A stretch of DNA of 64,000 bases, from the NCBI GenBank assembly GCA_964608025.1, contig CAZSLO010000022.1:50780-114779 (forward strand), given 5' to 3'. The stretch comes from CAZSLO01 sp964608025 (lineage in GTDB: Bacteria; Chloroflexota; Dehalococcoidia; Lucifugimonadales; CAJWER01). This document shows positions 35,720 to 44,184 of the stretch, piece after piece. Position numbers and translations under genes: made by a program. A model generated the notes under the pieces. The model did not search any database, had not been told where the DNA came from, and saw only the letters and a list, made by a program, of their open reading frames with translations. Numbering within the stretch: position 1 is the stretch's first letter; every line of letters begins with the position of its first letter.

Positions 35720-36817
35720 ATTACACCAGACCTAAAAAAGACTCCCTTGCATAGTGTCCACCAATCTCTTTCTGGCCGCATGGTTCCCTTCGCTGGCTGG
35801 GATATGCCAGTTCAATATTCAAGTATTTTAGACGAGGCACGTGCAGTTAGATCGAATGCAGGCCTTTTCGATGTCTCCCATATGGGACGATTCGAGTTAA
35901 AGGGAGCCGACGCAGCTACTCTTTTGAATCGAATCTTCAGTTCTGACGTCCAGAAGCTGCAAATTGGTCGTGCGCGCTACGGGTTAATATGCAACAAGGA
36001 GGGTGGCATAATTGATGACGCAATCCTCTACCGGTTGGGGGAGGAGCGATTCTTATTAGTGCCGAATGCCGGAAACTCGGACTCCGTTTCTGATTGGATA
36101 AACTGCTGGAGTAAAGCCTCAGACCAGGTCAATCTTGAAATCGTGACATCTCAGTTCGCGATGATCGCGCTTCAGGGGCCAAGCTCCTCAAAGATATTAT
36201 CCCGTCTGACAAGTTATCCTTTAAATTCCATCAGGCCTTTTCGGGCCATAGAGACTATGGTCTCAGAATCTCCTGCGATCATCGCTCGAACCGGCTATTC
36301 AGGCGAGGATGGTTTCGAGCTTATGGTCCCAGCCCTAGACTCACCGATGGTATGGCAACGCTTGGCCGAAATAGGCGCTGTGCCTTGTGGCCTAGGATCC
36401 AGAGACGTTCTCAGGCTTGAAGCTGGCCTACCACTCCACGGGAATGATATCAATGCCGACACTAACCCATACGAGGCTGGTTTAGGAAAATTTGTCGACC
36501 CTGACCGCAAAGACTATGTGGCAAGAGAAGCCCTAGTTGATATCCATAGAGGCAAGTCAAGGCGAAAACTGGTCGGATTCAATATGGTCGGGAGGGGGAT
36601 AGCTCGACAGGACCAGGTAATTATGTCGGGAGAAACCCGCGTAGGGATTGTCACGAGCGGAACCATATCTCCAACACTTGACAGGGCTATTGGCATGGGC
36701 TATGTTCGGTCAGATCTGTCAAGCGCTAGTACCCAGCTTTACATCGACATCAGAGGGCGGTTGGTGGAGGCTGAAGTAACCAAGCTCCCCTTTTATTCTC
36801 GGAGAAAAAGCGAATGA
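35720..36817 (+). CDS. gcvT: Aminomethyltransferase (glycine cleavage T protein), probable ATT start
   Basis: Transfers the methylene group of glycine from the H-protein lipoamide to tetrahydrofolate. Typical features are PFAGWDMPVQYSSILDEARAVRSNAGLFDVSHMGR, IALQGPSS, TGYSGEDGFELMVP and GLGSRDVLRLEAGLPLHGNDI. The conserved N-terminal LKKTPLH lies upstream of the first ordinary start (TTG 35747) and the frame is open back to 35690 with no ATG, GTG or TTG. ATT at 35720 has GGAG eight bases upstream and gives ITPDLKKTPLHSVHQ, a natural start. I therefore place the start there; from TTG the protein would be 356 residues. It overlaps gcvH by four bases. Confidence 0.9.
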   Translation: MTPDLKKTPLHSVHQSLSGRMVPFAGWDMPVQYSSILDEARAVRSNAGLFDVSHMGRFELKGADAATLLNRIFSSDVQKLQIGRARYGLICNKEGGIIDDAILYRLGEERFLLVPNAGNSDSVSDWINCWSKASDQVNLEIVTSQFAMIALQGPSSSKILSRLTSYPLNSIRPFRAIETMVSESPAIIARTGYSGEDGFELMVPALDSPMVWQRLAEIGAVPCGLGSRDVLRLEAGLPLHGNDINADTNPYEAGLGKFVDPDRKDYVAREALVDIHRGKSRRKLVGFNMVGRGIARQDQVIMSGETRVGIVTSGTISPTLDRAIGMGYVRSDLSSASTQLYIDIRGRLVEAEVTKLPFYSRRKSE

Positions 36818-37203
36818 AAAACCCCGACGATCGCAAATATATCAAGGATCACGATTGGGTAAAGATAGGACCTGACGGCTTAGCTATTTTTGGAATCACT
36901 GACTACGCCCAAGATAGCCTCGGAGATGTAGTATTCGTCGAACTTCCAAATTCTGGCTCAGAAATCTCCCAATCAACTTCCTTCGGGGAAATTGAATCGG
37001 TTAAGGCGGTCTCGGAGCTTATCGCCCCTGTTAGCGGAACAGTCACAGATCGGAACGATGCGGTCGTTGACACCCCAGAGCTCGTTAACACCTCCCCCTA
37101 CGAGGATGGCTGGCTTCTCAAGGTAAAGATGTCTGATGCTTCTGAAATCGAAGGCCTTATGACCGCAGATGAGTATGAATCTTTTCTTGCAAACGAGGTC
37201 TAG
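36814..37203 (+). CDS. gcvH: Glycine cleavage system H protein
   Basis: Lipoyl carrier shuttling the aminomethyl group from P to T protein. 129 residues, the usual length. The lipoylated Lys is 64 in GEIESVKAVSELIAPVSG; AIFGITDYAQDSLGDVVFVELP precedes it and SPYEDGWLLKVKMSD follows. The ATG overlaps the gcvT TGA (ATGA). gcvPA follows after nine bases. Confidence 0.97.
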   Translation: MKNPDDRKYIKDHDWVKIGPDGLAIFGITDYAQDSLGDVVFVELPNSGSEISQSTSFGEIESVKAVSELIAPVSGTVTDRNDAVVDTPELVNTSPYEDGWLLKVKMSDASEIEGLMTADEYESFLANEV

Positions 37204-37212
37204 TAGCTTTCG

Positions 37213-38544
37213 ATGGAAAACACGAGCTTCCATTCACCTTACACGCCTAATACCGACGACGATCGACGCCAAATGCTCGATGCGATCGGCGCAGCATCAG
37301 TTGACGAGCTCTTCTCCGATATTCCTGAAGAATACCGTAACCCCGGCCTTGACCTTCCACCTCCTGCCTCTGAGCTTGAACTGCGCCGCGAAATAGAGGC
37401 TCTTGCTAACCAGAATCTGACACCGGGAGACTATGCTTGTTTTCTAGGTGCGGGATCCTACCGACACTTCATCCCAGCTATAGTTCGGCAAATCGCAAGT
37501 CGTAGTGAATTCATGACCGCCTATACACCTTATCAACCTGAGGTTGCTCAAGGAACTCTTCAGGCTCACTATGAATTCCAATCCCTGATCTGCCAACTCA
37601 CCGGTATGGAAGTAGCAAATGCGGGAATGTACGATGGGTCAACTTCATTGGCTGAAGCGGCCCTTATGGCTGCAAGAATAACCAAGGGCGACCGGATCGC
37701 TATCCTGGACACTGTATCTCCTTACCAAAAGTCTGTTCTCGAAACCTATGCAGCGGCCCCAGGCCTGTCAATCGACACAATTTCAAAGGATGCTGGCTCT
37801 GTTGAAAAAGGCACCGCTTGCCTGATCGTCCAGCAACCCAATTTTTTCGGCTACATAGAAGAGATGCAGGAACTATCCGATCTAGCCCACTCAAATGATG
37901 CCCTCTTGGTTGTCTCCTGTGACCCACTCTCCTTAGCGATGTTCAAGCCCCCGTCAGATTATGACGCTGATATTGTTGTAGCAGAAGGACAGGCTCTTGG
38001 AGTTGCACCTACATACGGTGGCCCGTATGTAGGTTTTTTCGCATGTAAGGAGACTTACATGCGCCAGATGCCAGGTCGTATCGTTGGGAAGACACGGGAC
38101 ACCCAAGGCCGTGAAGGCTATGTTTTAACTCTTCAAACACGCGAGCAGCACATCAGGCGAGAGAAAGCTACTTCAAATATTTGCACGTCAGTAGGCTTGA
38201 TCGCCTTGATGTCTACGGTATACATGGCTTCTCAAGGCAAACAGGGACTTCGCCATGTGGCCGAACTTTGCTATCACAAAGCCCATTACGCAGCAACCCT
38301 GATCGATTCCCTCCCAGGGTATTCGATTCCGATACCTGGGACTTTTTTTCGAGAATTTGTTGTCAAGTGCCCAAAGGCCCCGGCCGACATAAATAAACAA
38401 CTCATTGGTAATGGCATTATTGGCGGATTGGACATAAGCGATCAAATCCCCAATGCGATGCTGATCTGCTGCACTGAAGTCAATTCTCGGGAAGAAATCG
38501 AGTCGTTGGCAGCCGCCCTTGCGGAGATAGGCGGATCAGCTTGA
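37213..38544 (+). CDS. gcvPA: Glycine dehydrogenase (decarboxylating) subunit 1
   Basis: N-terminal half of the two-subunit P protein. 443 residues with the landmarks FLGAGSYRHFIPAIVRQIASRSEFMTAYTPYQPEVAQGTLQ, TGMEVANAGMYDGSTSLAEAALMA, ATYGGPYVGFFACKETYMRQMPGRIVG and TLQTREQHIRREKATSNICT. The split form is common in Firmicutes, Chloroflexota and archaea. The start ATG 37213 lies nine bases after gcvH; its TGA overlaps the TTG start of gcvPB. Confidence 0.96.
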   Translation: MENTSFHSPYTPNTDDDRRQMLDAIGAASVDELFSDIPEEYRNPGLDLPPPASELELRREIEALANQNLTPGDYACFLGAGSYRHFIPAIVRQIASRSEFMTAYTPYQPEVAQGTLQAHYEFQSLICQLTGMEVANAGMYDGSTSLAEAALMAARITKGDRIAILDTVSPYQKSVLETYAAAPGLSIDTISKDAGSVEKGTACLIVQQPNFFGYIEEMQELSDLAHSNDALLVVSCDPLSLAMFKPPSDYDADIVVAEGQALGVAPTYGGPYVGFFACKETYMRQMPGRIVGKTRDTQGREGYVLTLQTREQHIRREKATSNICTSVGLIALMSTVYMASQGKQGLRHVAELCYHKAHYAATLIDSLPGYSIPIPGTFFREFVVKCPKAPADINKQLIGNGIIGGLDISDQIPNAMLICCTEVNSREEIESLAAALAEIGGSA

Positions 38545-40043
38545 ATATTCGTAATTTCGGCAACAATCCCAGAAAGTTACTTATGGACCGCAGCGTATCC
38601 GGAAGGCTAGGAACCACACTTCCGCCTCTGGACGTGCCTGAACAAAAATTGCCACCCGAATATTTGCTGCGAGAGAAATTGGATATGCCCGAGGTGAGCG
38701 AAAGCGAGATCGTCCGATATTTTTCCCAAATCAGCCAGTTCAATTTTTCCATCGATCACAATTTCTACCCACTTGGAAGCTGTACGATGAAGTACAACCC
38801 CAAGTTAAATGATGAAATGGCCAGCCTGTCTGGTATGTCTGAGATCCATCCCCATCAGCCAGCTGATACAGTACAGGGAGCCCTCAAGCTGATGTTTGAC
38901 CTCCAGAAAATATTGGCGGAAATCACTGGAATGGCTGGCACGAGCCTTGCCCCCATGGCAGGCGCCGAGGGTGAGTTAACAGGGATGCTTATGACACGTG
39001 CCTACCATCTTGCCCGAGGAGACACGAACCGCACATCCGTATTGGTTCCAGACAGTGCACACGGGACGAACCCAGCCTCAGCAGCTATGGCGGGCTTCGG
39101 GGTAATCACATTACCCACAGATACTAACGGCAACACCGATCTAGATGCACTCAAAGCTGCCATCAACGACGACATAGCCGGCCTAATGTTGACCCAGCCA
39201 AGCACCTTGGGGCTCTTCGACACAAATATCAACGAGGTGATCCGAATCGTAAGGGAGGCTGGGGGGATCCTATACGGCGACGGTGCTAACCTCAATGCAT
39301 TACTGGGTCGAGTTAAGCCTGGTGACTTAGGGTTCGATGTAGTCCACTCGAATTTACACAAGACCTTCACGCAGCCACATGGCGGCGGCGGGCCTGGGGC
39401 CGGTGCCGTGATGGTTAGCGAGAGACTGCTGCCATACTTGCCATCCCCTGTGATTGAGTGCCGTCTCGACGACCAGAACAAAGATACTTACACACTCTCT
39501 ACACCTCCCCAAACTATAGGTAAGATGGGCGCATTCCATGGTAATTTCGGTGCTCTTGTTCGAGCTTATTCGTACATTCGGGCATTGGGAGACCAAGGCA
39601 TTGACGCAGTTAGTAAAGATGCGGTTATTAATGCGAATTACATTCTTAGCCAGCTAAAAAATTCCTATGACCTTCCATATGAGAGGATCTGTATGCATGA
39701 GGTGGTATTTTCAGCCCGTAGCCTCAAGCGAGATCACGGCGTTTCAGCTTTGGATGTATCCAAACGCCTGATCGACTACGGGATACACCCACCAACCATG
39801 TACTTCCCGCTAGTCGTGGAAGAAGCCTTGATGGTGGAACCCACTGAAACTGAATCGAAAGAAACCCTAGACGCCTTCATCAAAATTATGCGTAACATCG
39901 CCCAAGAAGCCAAGGATAATCCTGCTCTTCTTCACAATGCCCCACATGACACTCCAAATACCCGGTTAGACGAGGCCTCAGCCGCACGTCAACCAAACTT
40001 GAGATGGCGCCCCGGTCCATCAGAACATTCTGCCGAATTATAA
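38541..40043 (+). CDS. gcvPB: Glycine dehydrogenase (decarboxylating) subunit 2
   Basis: PLP-carrying subunit of the P protein, 500 residues. The PLP Lys is 274 in HSNLHKTFTQPHGGGGPGAG. Other landmarks are YPLGSCTMKYNPKLND, PMAGAEGELTGMLMTRAYH, PDSAHGTNPASAAMAGF and EALMVEPTETESKETLDAF. Translation starts at TTG 38541 (TTGA overlap with gcvPA). It completes T, H and P; no lpd gene for the L protein is in the window. Confidence 0.96.
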   Translation: MNIRNFGNNPRKLLMDRSVSGRLGTTLPPLDVPEQKLPPEYLLREKLDMPEVSESEIVRYFSQISQFNFSIDHNFYPLGSCTMKYNPKLNDEMASLSGMSEIHPHQPADTVQGALKLMFDLQKILAEITGMAGTSLAPMAGAEGELTGMLMTRAYHLARGDTNRTSVLVPDSAHGTNPASAAMAGFGVITLPTDTNGNTDLDALKAAINDDIAGLMLTQPSTLGLFDTNINEVIRIVREAGGILYGDGANLNALLGRVKPGDLGFDVVHSNLHKTFTQPHGGGGPGAGAVMVSERLLPYLPSPVIECRLDDQNKDTYTLSTPPQTIGKMGAFHGNFGALVRAYSYIRALGDQGIDAVSKDAVINANYILSQLKNSYDLPYERICMHEVVFSARSLKRDHGVSALDVSKRLIDYGIHPPTMYFPLVVEEALMVEPTETESKETLDAFIKIMRNIAQEAKDNPALLHNAPHDTPNTRLDEASAARQPNLRWRPGPSEHSAEL

Positions 40044-40161
40044 AGTCTTGCACATATAACTCAGTGTTGGCACATTCTCGATCAGCTTTGTACGTACGAG
40101 GCCTCAGCACGACCGAACGTCACGGCCCTATCAAACAGCAAACAAGCAGAGGAGCACACCT

Positions 40162-40599
40162 ATGACATCGGTAGATCATATACTAGCCCGGATGCGAGAG
40201 CAGCGAAAGCTGACTCAGGAACGGTTGAAAGGTGTAGATGAAAAACAGATGCTCGAACCAACCACATACGGGGAACGAGACGTGAATGTGAGATTCTTGT
40301 TCTATCGCCTCATTGCCCATGAAATCGAGCACACTGTACAGATGGCGAAGACCCTGCAGGCGATCGGGGTAGTCCAAGGAGAAGCACAGCTTATACTGAA
40401 GAATCTCCAGGCTGCCCGAGGCGAGCTCGAAGGGATGTTGGTTGGCCTGACGGACGACGATCTCGACCGTGAGTTAGACAGCGGTGAGTGGTCAGTTCGG
40501 CAAGTGATCGAACATATTCTTAAGTTCGAGGAATCATACGGAGCCAATATATCTACAGCACTGAACAACTCGCCCATACAGGACACGTCGAGAACATAA
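40162..40599 (+). CDS. DinB-like four-helix protein
   Basis: 145 residues, predicted four-helix bundle of the DinB/YfiT type. Metal-site histidines fit the positions in RLIAHEIEHTVQMAK (helix 2) and VRQVIEHILKFEESY (helix 4); SGEWSVRQVIEHI is the usual last-helix opening. Relatives are metal-dependent thiol transferases or of unknown role. GAGGAG lies ten bases before the ATG. It stands 118 bases beyond gcvPB and may have its own promoter. Confidence 0.72.
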   Translation: MTSVDHILARMREQRKLTQERLKGVDEKQMLEPTTYGERDVNVRFLFYRLIAHEIEHTVQMAKTLQAIGVVQGEAQLILKNLQAARGELEGMLVGLTDDDLDRELDSGEWSVRQVIEHILKFEESYGANISTALNNSPIQDTSRT

Positions 40600-40685
40600 C
40601 CCACTGGTGCCAATCCCTAGGATATTCTTCTCGCTATGGCAATTTGGACTGGCCACCAGGTTGAACCCAAAAACTAGTTATCGGT

Positions 40686-41948
40686 CTACCCTTTGGAATG
40701 ATTGATGGAAGTATCGGAAATGGTTTGGTGGCGTAGAGTGGGCGCGAGTAATGCGATCAAGGCAAGGCACGCGATTCCCAAAAGAGCGTTGATAGTCACG
40801 GCTTGAGGAGCGCCTATTAAATTAGCCACGCCTCCCGTGATCAGCATCCCAAGTGGGCCAGCACCAATCCCCAATGTCATAGCACCTAAGGCCGCTCCTC
40901 TCATCTCAAATCTAGGTAGCAACATCGTTAGCGACATTTGCATAGTGTTGAATCCGGAGTTCCCAAGCCCGGCGAAAATGACTATCCCAAGGGATAAGGC
41001 ATAAGACCTCGACATCGAGAAAAAGAGAACTGCCACCAGAAGCAACAAGGAACCCATCATGTATATCCTGCCGTGATATCGAATAGTCGCTGCAGACGCA
41101 ACCAAGAGCGAACCGACGAGAGCTCCGAGGCCGTGTCCACTCAACAAGATACCCATGAGACTCGGCGACACATGGAGAAAATCTCTGGCAATAACTGGTG
41201 TCATGTTAACGTAGGGTGTAACCGTTAAATTGATCACGAAAGCAATGATTATCGTTGCAAGTAGGGCATTTTGTGTCCGGACGTATCGGAGCCCTGTTAA
41301 TAACGTCGATCCAATTTGGGCTTCTGAAATACTGCGTTGCTTGCGGTACGGTGCTTCTAGCTTCCATAAAAACAGAAGCGATGCGCACATCAAGGTAGTT
41401 AGAACAACGTAGCCCGCAGCAACTCCTCCAATAGTGATTAGGATTCCGGCCAAAGCGTGCCCTATCATGGCACTTCCGTTCCCGCCAAAATTGTCTAAAG
41501 CTAACGCATTTGTAAGTCGTTTAGGACCGACGATGTCATGTATCAGAGAGCGGCGTGAGGCATTACCTAGGGCATAACATGTCCCGGTTATTAAAATGGA
41601 GGTGTATGCATACCAAACCCGTATCCACCCAAACGCTAGCATTATGGCCATCGCAAAAACAGTTACAAGATTGATCCCGAGAGTCCAGAAAAATAGTCGC
41701 TTCCTATCAACCGAGTCGGCTAGGGCTCCTCCCACAATCCCTAGCGTCAATAGCGGTAACCAAGCAAATACGCCCACAAGGGACACCCGAAATGGCGAGT
41801 CCGTGAGATCTAGTACAAGCCATACCAGCAGTGTAGACTCCATCGATCTCGTCGCTAGAGAAGTTATGCTAGATAGCCATAGCAGTCGGAAATTGGAATC
41901 CCCAAGAGAGTGTGCTGTCCGCGATAGTTGAGACTTTCGTGAGAACAA
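40686..41948 (-). CDS. MFS transporter, EntS/MFS_3-like
   Basis: 420 residues with about twelve transmembrane helices. DSNFRLLWLSSITSLATRSMESTLLVWLVLDLTDSPFR and the loop GGALADSVDRKRLFF match the MFS_3 group, as in the paralogue at 27101. RSLIHDIVGPKRLTNALALDNFGGNGSAMIGHALAG is also typical. The TTG start at 41948 has AGGA eight bases upstream and a good promoter at 41987-42015. Substrate unknown. Confidence 0.85.
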   Translation of the reverse strand: MFSRKSQLSRTAHSLGDSNFRLLWLSSITSLATRSMESTLLVWLVLDLTDSPFRVSLVGVFAWLPLLTLGIVGGALADSVDRKRLFFWTLGINLVTVFAMAIMLAFGWIRVWYAYTSILITGTCYALGNASRRSLIHDIVGPKRLTNALALDNFGGNGSAMIGHALAGILITIGGVAAGYVVLTTLMCASLLFLWKLEAPYRKQRSISEAQIGSTLLTGLRYVRTQNALLATIIIAFVINLTVTPYVNMTPVIARDFLHVSPSLMGILLSGHGLGALVGSLLVASAATIRYHGRIYMMGSLLLLVAVLFFSMSRSYALSLGIVIFAGLGNSGFNTMQMSLTMLLPRFEMRGAALGAMTLGIGAGPLGMLITGGVANLIGAPQAVTINALLGIACLALIALLAPTLRHQTISDTSINHSKG

Positions 41949-41986
41949 ATAGAAGATCCTAGGCCTTCATGCTCTTATTCACAACG

Positions 41987-42015
41987 AGTTTATGTCCACG
42001 TTGTTTTTCTGTCAA
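41987..42015 (-). promoter_or_regulatory. Promoter of the MFS gene at 40686-41948
   Basis: Minus strand TTGACA (42015-42010), 17-base spacer, TAAACT (41992-41987). Start near 41980, 32 bases before the TTG. Upstream, 42061-42149 holds three small inverted repeats (TTACG/CGTAA, GCTTTAAAGC, TCAGGTT/AACCTGA) of unknown meaning. Confidence 0.55.
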
Positions 42016-42158
42016 AGTCCCGTAGAAATTTCAATAGTTTGGATGTTGTGCTGTACTGTCTTACGTTGTCGTAACAGCTATAAACTATACAATGTGCTTT
42101 AAAGCGCAGAAAGTTAAATGTCAGGTTCTTTTTGGCTTGCGAAACCTGATAAATGTCC

Positions 42159-42926
42159 TTATCTAAAGCCATCAAGTCTCGGAATAAGGAATTCCTCTAT
42201 TGCGACAGCCAACCCATCCTCGCATACCGGGGGCGCTATGTAGTCCGCGACAGACTTTAGCTCGCTGGGAGCATCTCCCATCACGATTGCAAGAGCGGCC
42301 GATCTAAGAAGCGGAAGGTCATTATAGCTGTCCCCAGCAGCTACGATGGTATCAAGCCCCAAGCCTAAAAATGATGCTATCCATTCTGTAGCGGTCGCCT
42401 TGTTTATTCCCAATCGCGTGAAATCAACTGCCCACTTATTATTGTATGGGAGAAAAACCTTGACGCTGTTGATGTCCTTTCTGGCCTGGAAATAGTTCAT
42501 AACTAAATCGGCCTTAGTCTCCTCCAAATCAAGAGCGGATATCCGAGCCAGAACACCGCCTGTTGTGGATTTTGGTTCAGCAAGTGTTCCGTTTGGCCTA
42601 GTGGCCATATATTCTAAGCCCAACTCCCTAAGGCCCGAGAGAATATGCCTAGTACTTTCAGGACCCATCGGCCAGCTTTTGAGCTGTCTCCCTGTCACAG
42701 GTTCGACCACGAGCGCACCATTTTCGGAAATCTGAGGATCTTTCAACCCAAGTTGCCCAGCGAACAGCTTTACGTCGGCCGCCTCGCGACCAGTGGCAAT
42801 ACTAACCTTGAGTCTCCTTGCAATTTTAGAGATGGCGATAGCCACACGGGCGGATACCAAGCTGTCTTTCCCAATCAAGGTGCCGTCCAGATCAACCATA
42901 AATAAACGGTATTTGTGATTGCCCAT
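42159..42926 (-). CDS. HAD-superfamily hydrolase, Cof-like (subclass IIB)
   Basis: 255 residues. HAD motif I is FMVDLDGTLIG (nucleophile Asp), motif II is in VSIATGREAADVK, the Lys of motif III is near NKWAVDFTRLGINKATA, and motif IV is VAAGDSYNDLPLLRSAALAIVMGDA. The cap between motifs II and III is of the C2 type. Cof-like enzymes dephosphorylate sugar phosphates or flavin and PLP phosphates; specificity cannot be inferred. It is divergent from the class IV aminotransferase gene. Confidence 0.9.
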   Translation of the reverse strand: MGNHKYRLFMVDLDGTLIGKDSLVSARVAIAISKIARRLKVSIATGREAADVKLFAGQLGLKDPQISENGALVVEPVTGRQLKSWPMGPESTRHILSGLRELGLEYMATRPNGTLAEPKSTTGGVLARISALDLEETKADLVMNYFQARKDINSVKVFLPYNNKWAVDFTRLGINKATATEWIASFLGLGLDTIVAAGDSYNDLPLLRSAALAIVMGDAPSELKSVADYIAPPVCEDGLAVAIEEFLIPRLDGFR

Positions 42927-43009
42927 CAGAGGATTGTAGGCCCGGATACAATCATTGTCTTTAATCGGCTATAATCCCCATTCACGACAACCTTCCCTTG
43001 AGGAACAAC

Positions 43010-43921
43010 ATGGATGACTACATCGCATACTACAACGGTGAATGGATACCATACAACGAGGTAAGGATACATCCTCAAGATAGGGGCTTCACGTTGGGAG
43101 ACGTTGTATTCGACGTCGAGCGGACATTCAACGGAAAGAGCTTTCGGATGCGCCAGCACATCGACCGACTCTATCGGTCACTCAAATACGTCCGGATTGA
43201 CCCGGGGATAACAGCAGATTCAATGCTCGATTTAAGCGAAGAGGCGATCAGCCGCAACGAACATCTTCGTGGCCCTGTTGGTGATTACAGGATCAACCAG
43301 TGGGTGACGAGAGGAATCGGTGGGGCTGGGAATATAGGTCTAGGCGATGGTTCTCCTGCCGTATGTATCAATGTATTGCCCTTGGATTTCACTCGATATG
43401 CTCGTGCCTACGAGAACGGCCAGCACGGAGTAATCTCCAAGACAAGGAGTTACCCACCGGAGGCTCTTGACGCGAAAATCAAGCACCACAGTAGAATGAA
43501 TTTTAATCTGGCTGCCCTGGAAGCAAATGATCTAGATCCGGGTGCATGGGCCCTTCTCCTAGATATGGAGGGTAACTTGTCTGAAGGCACCGGATATAAC
43601 TACTTTCTCGTTAAGGACGGGGTGATTCGCACCTCGACAGACAATGCGATTCTGCAAGGCGTGTCAAGAGGTATGGTTTTCGATCTAGCTCACCAACTCG
43701 ACATCCCAGTAGTTGAGGAGAATTTGCAACCGTATGATCTCTACACTGCAGATGAAGCTTTCTTCGCAAGCACCAGCTACTGCGTCTTGCCCATGACAGT
43801 CGTCGACAAGCGCCCCGTCGGCGATGGTATTCCTGGGCCTATCACGAACCAACTCCTGGCAGCCTGGAGCGAATCAGTTGGGCTAGATATTGTGGATCAG
43901 GCAATCAAGCACGCTAAGTGA
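43010..43921 (+). CDS. Class IV PLP aminotransferase (branched-chain / D-amino acid type)
   Basis: 303 residues. IAYYNGEWIPYNEVRIHPQDRGFTLGDVVFDVERTFNGKSFRMRQHIDRLYRSL is the standard opening, the PLP Lys lies in AKIKHHSRMNFNLAALEA, and EGNLSEGTGYNYFLVKDG and VSRGMVFDLAHQLDIPVVEENL are typical of the BCAT/DAAT/ADCL fold. The ATG at 43010 has GAGG seven bases upstream; a TTG at 42998 is less likely. The fold does not decide between branched-chain, D-amino acid and aminodeoxychorismate activities. A TATAAT box lies at 42970-42975. Confidence 0.87.
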   Translation: MDDYIAYYNGEWIPYNEVRIHPQDRGFTLGDVVFDVERTFNGKSFRMRQHIDRLYRSLKYVRIDPGITADSMLDLSEEAISRNEHLRGPVGDYRINQWVTRGIGGAGNIGLGDGSPAVCINVLPLDFTRYARAYENGQHGVISKTRSYPPEALDAKIKHHSRMNFNLAALEANDLDPGAWALLLDMEGNLSEGTGYNYFLVKDGVIRTSTDNAILQGVSRGMVFDLAHQLDIPVVEENLQPYDLYTADEAFFASTSYCVLPMTVVDKRPVGDGIPGPITNQLLAAWSESVGLDIVDQAIKHAK

Positions 43922-44093
43922 AGTCAGAACAATATAGACTGGCCTCTTCTGGAAAGACGGGAGGACAGGACCGAAGGTCACTTAGATAACCCAAATATCC
44001 ACAACCATCCTTAGAGTCCGCACTCTGTGGTCATGCTTGTCGCGGGCCTAAGAATAACAAGGAAATTTAAGCTGGCAAAAACAGATCGCTAAT

Positions 44094-44123
44094 TTAATGC
44101 CTTAACCTTACCTAAGCTATAAT
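44094..44123 (+). promoter_or_regulatory. Putative promoter of the glycosyltransferase/DUF2298 gene
   Basis: TTAATG (44094-44099), 18-base spacer, perfect TATAAT (44118-44123). Start near 44130, about 55 bases before the ATG at 44185. Confidence 0.35.
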
Positions 44124-44184
44124 AACTTCCTACCCATCATAAGATTGCCCAGCAACATTCGCCAAAAATACAATATCTCTCAAT

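Noticed and set aside
41990..42175. 61-codon minus-strand frame overlapping the end of the HAD gene
   Set aside because: It runs through three inverted repeats and the promoter of the MFS gene, ends on its -10 box, and has no ribosome-binding site.
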